Positions 56,801-64,000 of a stretch of 64,000 nucleotides of DNA are shown one piece after another. The stretch spans positions 36,214,934 to 36,278,933 of the forward strand of contig NC_063151.1 in assembly GCF_020921035.1 (NCBI RefSeq). The letters are read 5' to 3'. Below the pieces are notes generated by a model that was not told where the DNA came from, did no database searches, and worked only from the letters and a program-made list of their open reading frames with translations. A program made the position numbers and the translations under genes. Every line of letters begins with the position of its first letter. The stretch's first letter is position 1. This DNA is from Rhodamnia argentea (Eukaryota; Streptophyta; Magnoliopsida; Myrtales; Myrtaceae).

Positions 56801-59573
56801 AAATCAAAGAGAGAGAGATCAGAACTGAAAACTGGAACATAATTCAGCAAATAAATCGAGTAGCTGATCATATCACTATGGAAAAGGACCAAGAATTCTC
56901 TTATTGAAAATACGGACATTTGAGGCTTTTTTTTTTTTTTTTTTCAAAGTCACTGATGTCAATCCTTGTTGCAATTAGGAACTTCCCACTCCCATGTGGT
57001 AGCCCATAAGTTGCCACAGCATCGAGGTTTTGCAGTTATTTTAGGACATCATCCCCCAACTTAAGTCTTATTCCCTATATATGATCAATAATGAGTCAGA
57101 TACATCAATGCCATATCCGAAGACTAAATTTGCATGCCACCAGTCCATGTTATCTTAGCCAGTATGCTTGCACATTTACACCCCTTACAAATCCGCACAT
57201 CATCTTAATGGGATTTTCCTATTTTATCCTACAGTACACCCTCCACCTCCTCCGGATACAGTCAATACCCAGTCTTTCTTTTGAAGACTATAACGGTAAC
57301 TTTCCAATGAAGCATCCTTATTCAGCTATATTTCACCTTATGCGTGTTTCTCACCACCTATATTATTGGGAGAGCTAATCTGGCACGACAGCTATCAATT
57401 CTCCATCTTGTTCAATTTCACATAGCTTTATTCAGTGTCTATTTGCTAAACCTAACACATACTACATAAATGATTTTATATGAGCTGAAGCAGTTCCATG
57501 ATTCTTTGTTAAAACAAAGAAAGGGCCAAGCGGCATAGAGTTCAAGAATTTGGTCGACGCAGTGTCATGAAAAGAGAAACGAGAGTGAATCGGAAGTCTC
57601 CATACAGTTAAATTCTCAAAAGCACTACTGAAGCGCTGCAGCAGAAGTTGCAATTCATTTTCCTCACCACCATAGAAAGCAATGGATTCAGCATTTTCTC
57701 GAACTCGTACAAGCCCATAACGGAAATCGGCTTCTTTCTTCTCTTGGAGGAAATTTAGAGTAACTAGACCCTAAGTCAAACAATAAGATAGCTATTATTA
57801 AACCTACACGATTATCACGTATATAAGTCACTTGAGAAAAAGGAAGAAGTCAGGGATCAGGAGGTTACCTTCCCGAGAAGCACGCTGATGGCTGTTCCAC
57901 CAATTGAATATACAAGAAGAACAACAAAGAGAGGAGGATAGATACCATACAGGATATTGCTGAATGATATCAAGTCAACTGCAGCATTGAAAAATATCAA
58001 AGAGAAAGAAAGGGCTGTGCCTGTGAACGAACTTAGATCATCGACAATTCGCTGGTCTGGATTATCAATGATTGACTGGGATTGGATTTTGTAGAAGGTT
58101 CTGTCCTTCAGATAGCGCTCCATGTAATATCTGGTCATCCAAGATCTCCATCGGAGACCGAGAATTTCTCTTGCATAATCTCTCAGCACAAAGAACTGCA
58201 AACATGAGTAAGTAGGAGCATTTAGGTCCAGATATTGGCTAACTAGGAACTTTTTCGTCTCTATAATCAAGTTCCAGTTGATGGTGATGGGAAGACTATC
58301 ATTTCACTGGGTCTTATTATCCTTGTATAAAGAGAGAGGCCACTCAACTAAGTCGACTTTTTGGCCCAAATGACTGAAGGGTAAGTAAGGAAGAGACCCA
58401 GACGGAGGCCATTCAAAGATAACAACTTGAACTTAAGCCTCCCATCGGTTTATACAGGACTATGACGCAGAGGAAGAAGATAGGTTATTTGTGCAGGGGC
58501 GATAAGAAGAGAGAGTAGTGCTATACTAAGCGCCTCAGAAAGTAGTGAGATTGAGAGCAGTGCAAGATGCGATGGTGCTCACCGGAATGCCACAAGCGAA
58601 ACCACCGAGATAATAGAGGAGTTGCTTGGTGAACTGCTCGGCGTCCTTATCTTGCATTTAGGGGGAAGAGGGAGGACAGAAGCAGATCGGAGACTAACAA
58701 AATTAGCGCTCGTCACGTATTCAAGTCAGTCCATACGAACAACAGAACCTAAGTAAGAAAAGGAAAGCGATGCATGTCCTACTGGCGAGAGCATTGTAGA
58801 AGTCGCGGCCAAGAAAGTTGAAGCCAACGCTGACGCCAGTGGTGCCGAGAGTGAGCGCAAAAACGGCGGCGAGCTGAAGTCGGGCTTGGGTTCTGTCCTC
58901 GGACCACCAATAGGGAGCGGCCACCTTCCAGAATCTCCTCCATAGCCTCCGGGGACTGAGCCCCTTGCTCTGTCCCTCCTATGAACCCAAATCCCAAAAT
59001 CAACAAAGTTACACCACCCAATGGTATAAGCAATCAATACTAGAAAGAGAATTAGAAGAAGAAGAAAGTAACCTGCTCATCATCTGATTGGGGAGTGGAG
59101 GGGGAGGGGGAGGAAGAGGATGCTGCCGCTGCTACTGTGGAAGATTTGGAGAGGGACTTGTTATAGGAGAAGGGTCGTGGTGGGATGGCATTAGTGTGGT
59201 TGGTGAAGGAAGTTGTTGCACTTCTTCTTCTTCTTCTTGTTAGATTTCCGATGGAGGTCATGGCGAGCGAATCACCGAGGGACGGACTTGGGAAGCGAAG
59301 GATACGGAGGAGGGTATCCTTATCCTTATGGCGTCTGACACCATGACAACTCAAGTAGCGAGTGCTGAGGGAGGAGGATGAGGAGTGCGCTTGCATATTC
59401 TCACAAATTACCACGAAAATGAATTTTGTCCAGAGCGACCATCCCAATTCCCAATCTCTCACGGTGGCGAGTGGCGACGGAGAGTACCTCTCGTTCCCAA
59501 AGCTCCACGACGGCAGGAGTTGGGGTGGGGGAACATTCTTATCCGCTAGGCTGAGCGTCTCTGGAGATCCCAT
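53890..59573 (-). CDS. ABCD2: ABC transporter D family member 2-like, chloroplast half-transporter
   Basis: Ten minus-strand exons: 59396-59073 (or from 59573), 58978-58783, 58650-58583, 58195-57869, 57770-57606, 56767-56539, 55981-55746, 55658-55334, 54765-54494 and 54081-53890. All introns are GT-AG and the phases close, giving 777 aa from the ATG at 59396; the in-frame ATG at 59573 would add 59 residues. The N-terminus is Ser/Arg-rich, as in a transit peptide. The membrane domain contains [32 protein letters not shown] and [11 protein letters not shown]. The nucleotide-binding domain has Walker A GPSGSGKT (518-525), Q-loop [19 protein letters not shown], signature LSLGEQQ (679-685), Walker B LVLLDE (699-704) and H-loop His733. 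One membrane domain plus one ATPase domain makes it a half-transporter. It matches Arabidopsis ABCD2, a plastid relative of peroxisomal fatty-acyl transporters, whose substrate is not established. Confidence 0.95.
54256..54299 (+). mobile_element. Tiny poly(A)-tail insertion with 15-bp TSD in an ABCD2 intron
   Basis: AAGGGCTCAATTATT at 54256-54270 recurs at 54285-54299. Only 14 bases separate the copies, TTCGACC plus seven A. It lies in the last intron of the transporter gene and is the cleanest of the four tail-only insertions in this window. Confidence 0.65.
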
Positions 59574-59985
59574 GTTTGCCACGACACATTTTTGCACGAC
59601 TTTTCAAACTTGTCTCGCCATTCTGACCAAAAAAACAAAACTTGTCTCACCATGATAATTTCGTTAACAAACTTCGACCCACCCAAAATGCCAACGTCAA
59701 CACTAATGTCGTCAACCAGCCAATTAGCCATTAACTGGGCACATTGACATGACATCAATACCGACTCTGCTGAAATGATATAACGTCACCAAAAATAATC
59801 GCATGATTAAGATCGTCCAAATCAATACCCTTCCTCCTCCTCGTCATCCGGTCATTTGAATGCGGATGACATAATTTTCATTAAGCAAGCAACATTACCA
59901 ATTGTGCTTCAATCTTATTGAACGATCCTTTCACATGACAAAGTTCAGGTTTTTGATTAAAATAAGATAGAATAGATACTTGATC
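59574..59985. other. ABCD2 upstream region
   Basis: Promoter region of the minus-strand transporter. CT/TTC-rich leader-like runs are inside the first exon (TTC repeat near 59222). No other feature. Confidence 0.4.
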
Positions 59986-60205
59986 ATACAAAGGGTTAAT
60001 GTATTAAATAAAAATTTATCGACTTTAACGTTGTTCGTACCACATAGGACGATCGACGCCGACTAGACTGTCTCTTTGGTGATTTCCAGTTGAATTTGGC
60101 TGAAAGAACTACATTGGCAAATCGTTAAGGCACAATTAAAAGGTTTAGGATTGAATTGACCGGCATATAATAGATTTAGGACTTTTTAAATAATTTTCTT
60201 AATAA
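59986..60205. mobile_element. Inverted-terminus repeat, truncated copy 4
   Basis: Contains the right-half phrases AAAAGGTTTAGGATTGAATTGACC and TTTAGGACTTTTTAAATAATTTTC, plus an internal CCACATAGGACGATCGACGCCGAC block. The GC-rich core and a clear left end are missing. Confidence 0.5.
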
Positions 60206-61537
60206 TAATATGGCGATGTGGCCACTTGAGAATTTTTCATAACTTGTATCTTTGATTTTTTAATTTTGGAATAGGTAAAATTAATGGGGCCGTGGATGCT
60301 AGGATGGACCTTTCTTTGTAAGCGAGGAATATGGGTATCCTTAGATATCAATCAACCTAGTTAAGGGTGAATATTGCAGACTAGCGGATCTAATAGTCGA
60401 CAATCGTTCGGACAATGTTCATTACACCATGGGCTACCTTCTACTATTGAGTCATGCCCTTTGGACTCATGAATGCTGAAACTACATCTATCCCAATGAA
60501 TTTTTAGCTTGTTCCTTGGCCCTCTTCTTTAGCACTGGCATCCTTGACTTAAGTAGTCTCTCACTTGGATTCTTCTCACGTTAGATTCGAAATCTTAGTT
60601 AAACACTGGATTTGATATCTCATGTTTGTTTTTCGTATATTGTTTTTATTTTGTTTTACTTTTTTGCTTGGTCAAGTGTAGGTCTCATACTTTTCTCTTT
60701 TCTCTTTCATTTTGTTTGTTTGTTGATAAGTATTTATACGTAAAGATTACAAGTTGGAGAACATTGACTATTGATTGAAAGATTGATTTTCTTATTAGGA
60801 ATTTTTGAAATGGTGAAATTTTGTTAAACAGTTAAAAAGCCAATTTATTTTCTTAATACGAAGAAACCGCTAATAAAATCTTGTGATCGGCTTGTCATTC
60901 AATCCTTTTATCGTTATATACTTGACCATGATTAATTCGCAATACCAATAAGTTAGTGGATAAGTGTTATGGTATGTAAACCTACAATTATTATCTTTAT
61001 TGAGGATAAAACTTAGAGCACATACTAAAATTTGGAGAAAAATAAGCTAATTAATGTTTCTTTCCTCACATGATGACCTATACGAATACATAACACAGAA
61101 TTTGTCGCTAATTCAACCAATCCCCAATACTCAAATATGTTCATTAAGTATGCATAATTATTGATTAATATAAGTAAATTAGGAATGTTAACTTGCTTGT
61201 TCCGAATTTTAATTTCTAATTGTAAGATTGGATATAATTTATTAATCCGAACATACATATACATGTATTGGCCGGCTTGGAGACATCGGAGGAAGACCAT
61301 CATCTCTATCCGAGTATGATCATAGCTATATGTGTGTGTGAGTGGATTTCATTGTAGTAATATTACAAAATGTCCCAATTATATGTTATGTTATTTTGAT
61401 TTCTTTCTATTTTTCTTTTGGTGAATAAGAAAAAATAACATGGCTTCTGGAGAATTAGCAGAAATTTTTTGCACCTCCTTTCTTTTATCTTATGTTATCC
61501 GATCATATGTTGGATCCATTTGGAAAAATTGTTCCGT
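60206..61537. other. Gene-free AT-rich stretch
   Basis: No gene, RNA or element recognised. Confidence 0.4.
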
Positions 61538-62049
61538 GAGTCTTCAACCTATTATACTTTTGCCAATTTAGTTCTAAACCTTTCAATTTTGCAAATTGAG
61601 TGCTAAACCTTTTGATACATTGCCAATGGAGTCTATCTAGTCAATTTTGAACGGAAATCACCGACGTGTACTCCGATCGTCCTACGCGGCACGACCCGCA
61701 CCGACGTAAATAATTTTTAATTATATTTCAAAAAAATTTCAATCCTCCACCCGATCATATGATGCATCAAATTATGAAAACTATCCAAAAAATCTTAAAC
61801 CCATTACACTTTCACCAATTCAGTCTAAAACTTTTCAATTTTGCAAATTGAGTACTAAACATTTTGATACCTTGCCAATTGAGTTTATTTAGCCAATTTT
61901 GGATGAAAATTACTAGCATGGACATCGGCCGTCCTATGTGGCACGACCCGCACCGACGTTGACAATTTTTAATTATATTTCAATAATTTTATCGAATATT
62001 TCATTAATTTTTTCTTTTCTTTTTCATTTTTTCATTTGTATTTTTTTTT

Positions 62050-62150
62050 CTTTTCTTAGTTTCTCTTTCTTTAGCAGCCAACAAAGTCGCTTGGATCACC
62101 GGACGCAAGCGACCCTCGTTGGCTGCTAAGAAAAGAAAAACTAAGAAAAG
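62050..62150. repeat. Perfectly placed 33-bp inverted repeat (hairpin)
   Basis: The arm at 62050-62082, ending TTAGCAGCCAAC, and the arm at 62118-62150, beginning GTTGGCTGCTAAG, are inverted copies with three or four mismatches. The pairing extends inward through AAGTCGCTT/AAGCGACC. The loop is about 20 bases. Confidence 0.75.
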
Positions 62151-62346
62151 GAAAAATGGAAAAAGAAAAGAACAAATAATACAAATTCAATAAAATATTA
62201 AAACCTTTTTAAAAAGTTCCTACGTCGGCTCTAGTCGTGCTATAAAAAATGATTGACGTACATGTTCATGATTTCGAGCCAAAATTGGCCGGATGAACTC
62301 AATTGAAAAAAAATAAGAAAATGTTTATAACTCAATTGGCAAAATT

Positions 62347-62992
62347 GACCGAATTGACATTCTCTACGAAAGTGAGCTTTGAAGATCGAAGTGCAGGTGC
62401 CTTGGAAGAATCTACTCTCTCTATATCTGCTCGCTTGCTCCGGTTCCGGGTGCATGCTCCAGATTATCGATCGCTCCGTAAATTTTCGAAGCTTTTTTTT
62501 CCTATCAATCGGCATATCCGATAGTGATTTTGTGATTAATGAATATCTTTTTACAGTTATTCTCTCCCAATGTAGAGTTAGAACTAGAATTAGGTGCGCT
62601 TCTATCTTGATCCAAATATGGATCTAGAATTTACAAGGTATTTTTTGTACTTTCTTAATCTATTTGTGTTGTTATTCTCTTTGTACAGTGATAGTGCTGG
62701 ATATCTTGAACCTAGGCTCGTATTGCCTTTTTGATAAAGCCGTAGTTCTTGGAGAGGGATTTCTCGGTGTGTGATTATCATTGATGATGATTCAAGATTT
62801 GGTGATCGATTGCAGGTTGTGTTTGGATGCTATGACAGATCCATCCTTGAGGAATGAACGAGTTTCTACGGTTCATACCAAGTTGATTTACTTTTCAAAT
62901 TTACTTGCTTTGTGTGATTTTCATTTTATTTTAAAATGATGTATGTTTCTTTCATATGAAATGAAGATCTTTCTTTCAATAAAAAAAAATAT
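62347..62992 (+). mobile_element. Insertion with A-rich 3' end, possible retroposon
   Basis: A 646-bp segment ends CAATAAAAAAAAATAT and is bounded by GGCAAAATT on both sides (62338-62346 and 62993-63001); GACCGAATTGACA/GACTGAATTGACA also recurs on both sides, so the true duplication may be longer. The interior has no recognised gene or SINE promoter boxes. Confidence 0.4.
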
Positions 62993-63159
62993 GGCAAAAT
63001 TAAAAGGTTTATGACTGAATTGACAATAGTGCAGTAAGTTCAAATTTTTTAGGACAATTATCCTGTCCAGTTTGATAGCACGGTTGCAACATGGCCAACC
63101 TCAATATTCCCGTGTTAATATTTATTTTCACTTCGACAAAAAATGTTCTTTTTAATTTG

Positions 63160-63500
63160 AAAAAATTATCAAAAAAATCTTAAACTTGTTGTAATTATGC
63201 AAATTTAGCCCTATTTTTTTTGTTGATTCAGTCCTAAACCTTTTGCAATTGTGCCAATTCAGTCCATCCGGCCAAGTTTGACTGACCATCCGAGACATAA
63301 TATTTTAGTATTTTTTTAAATTTTTAACTTTTCTATTGTTCTGTTTTCTTTTTATTTCTTTTTTGTCCTTCTATCTTCTTCTTCTTCCTCTAGCCGACGA
63401 GGGCGACAATTGCCGTCGCTAGGCAAGGTCTCCTCGCAAGCCTAGATCTGGTGAGGTCTTAGGCGGCCTCACCCGACGAAGACGAGGTCCAAATTTGGGG
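63160..63500. mobile_element. Inverted-terminus repeat, copy 6, left half
   Basis: Starts AAAATTATCAAAAAAATCTTAAACTTGTTGTAATTATGC, continues CAGTCCTAAACCTTTTGCAATTGTGCCAATTCAGTCCATCCGGCC, and enters a GC-rich core with CTAGCCGACGAGG and GGCGGCCTCACCCGACG. The right terminus is not seen before the window ends. Confidence 0.55.
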
Positions 63501-64000
63501 TGACACGCGACCGTGGATCATGAAGACTGAGGCCTTGACTTCCTGATCCAAGGGCAGGAAGCTCTGAGTGACGAGCTATTTTTGGCTCTCGTAATGACAT
63601 TAGTAACAAGCTTATCTAAGCACATGCAAAATTGTAAATTATTTTGCTATATTAACATGACCTCATCGCTTACATCGTGAGATTCTACCATGACATACTA
63701 AATACTTCGTTAGTCATTTTTCTACGTTTTTCAGACAAAAGATATGTATTATGTGTAAATATCAACTTGGTCCCGTGTATCTACATTGGTGAGATTCTAG
63801 TCCACGACTAGGATGAATGCATGACAGCAAGTACTAGAATGCATGGTGCGAGAAAGATATGATAAGATGAACAGGAGAAGGGATTCATAGTCAAACATAA
63901 AAAGGACAAGATCGCTAGCCTTTCACCAAAAAACCAAGACCACCTTTCACTCGGAATTTCTAGCCATCTATAGATGATAAAAATTCTGACAATTTGTTAT
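63501..64000. other. Gene-free end of window
   Basis: No supported feature. Confidence 0.4.

Larger units (their letters stand above)
61538..63065. mobile_element. Inverted-terminus repeat, complex copy 5 with duplicated left half
   Basis: The left half occurs twice in tandem (about 61545-61772 and 61785-62010): each has CCTATTATACTTTTGCCAATTTAG- or CCCATTACACTTTCACCAATTCAG-type starts, GCAAATTGAGT.CTAAAC and GCACGACCCGCACCGACGT. A 33-bp hairpin lies at 62050-62150. The right terminus (ACTGAATTGACAATAGTGCAG..TTTTTTAGGACAATTATCC) is at 63010-63065, separated from the rest by a 0.65-kb insertion with an A-rich end. Confidence 0.55.

Overview
The window looks like nuclear DNA of a woody eudicot, possibly Myrtaceae, though that placement is only an impression. 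It has spliced genes with GT-AG introns, plant-only families, AT-rich introns, microsatellites and plant LTR retrotransposons. There are no bacterial-style operons, CRISPR arrays or convincing rRNA/tRNA genes.

Six protein-coding genes can be supported, five of them multi-exon models whose phases close exactly. They are a nitrobindin-type heme protein (7764-6784, minus), a D6PK-like AGC VIII kinase (9324-11568, plus), a DUF212 acid phosphatase/haloperoxidase-related protein (14808-18791, plus), a small LEA-like hydrophilic protein (19476-19787, plus), a SOMBRERO-like NAC factor (25397-23449, minus) and an ABCD2-like chloroplast ABC half-transporter (59573-53890, minus). They are ordinary single genes with no evident shared pathway. 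The likely themes are auxin transport and polarity (kinase), root-cap maturation (NAC), heme/NO chemistry (nitrobindin) and desiccation (LEA).

Layout: 1-2.1 kb holds diverged LTR-like repeats; 2.1-6.7 kb has no clear gene but carries a gypsy integrase remnant, a 115-bp tandem duplication and microsatellites; 6.8-19.8 kb is the gene-rich part; 19.8-23.4 kb is repeats; 23.4-25.4 kb is the NAC gene; 28.2-52.7 kb is a large nest of transposable elements; 53.9-59.6 kb is the ABC transporter; 59.7-64 kb is repeats.

The TE nest can be unpicked from terminal motifs and target-site duplications. A gag-only LTR element (28199-42591) carries a PIF-like MITE in its 5' LTR. That MITE is itself split by a Mutator-like MITE with a perfect 9-bp duplication. 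The gag of the outer element is interrupted by a copia element (31372-40785, perfect GGTAT duplication), which in turn contains a decayed Ty3/gypsy element (32373 to about 37545), a captured F-box gene fragment and an LTR-like segment. A second copia element of the same family (43447-52675) encloses a 3.1-kb LTR-like insertion (45286-48377, perfect CTTGG duplication) and a MITE (51171-51494) built around seven 21-bp repeats rich in ACGTGG.

The most unusual observations are the depth of nesting, the F-box capture, the tandem-repeat MITE, a family of inverted-terminus repeats with GC-rich cores, and four tiny poly(A)-tail insertions with their own target-site duplications, which look like almost completely 5'-truncated retroposons.
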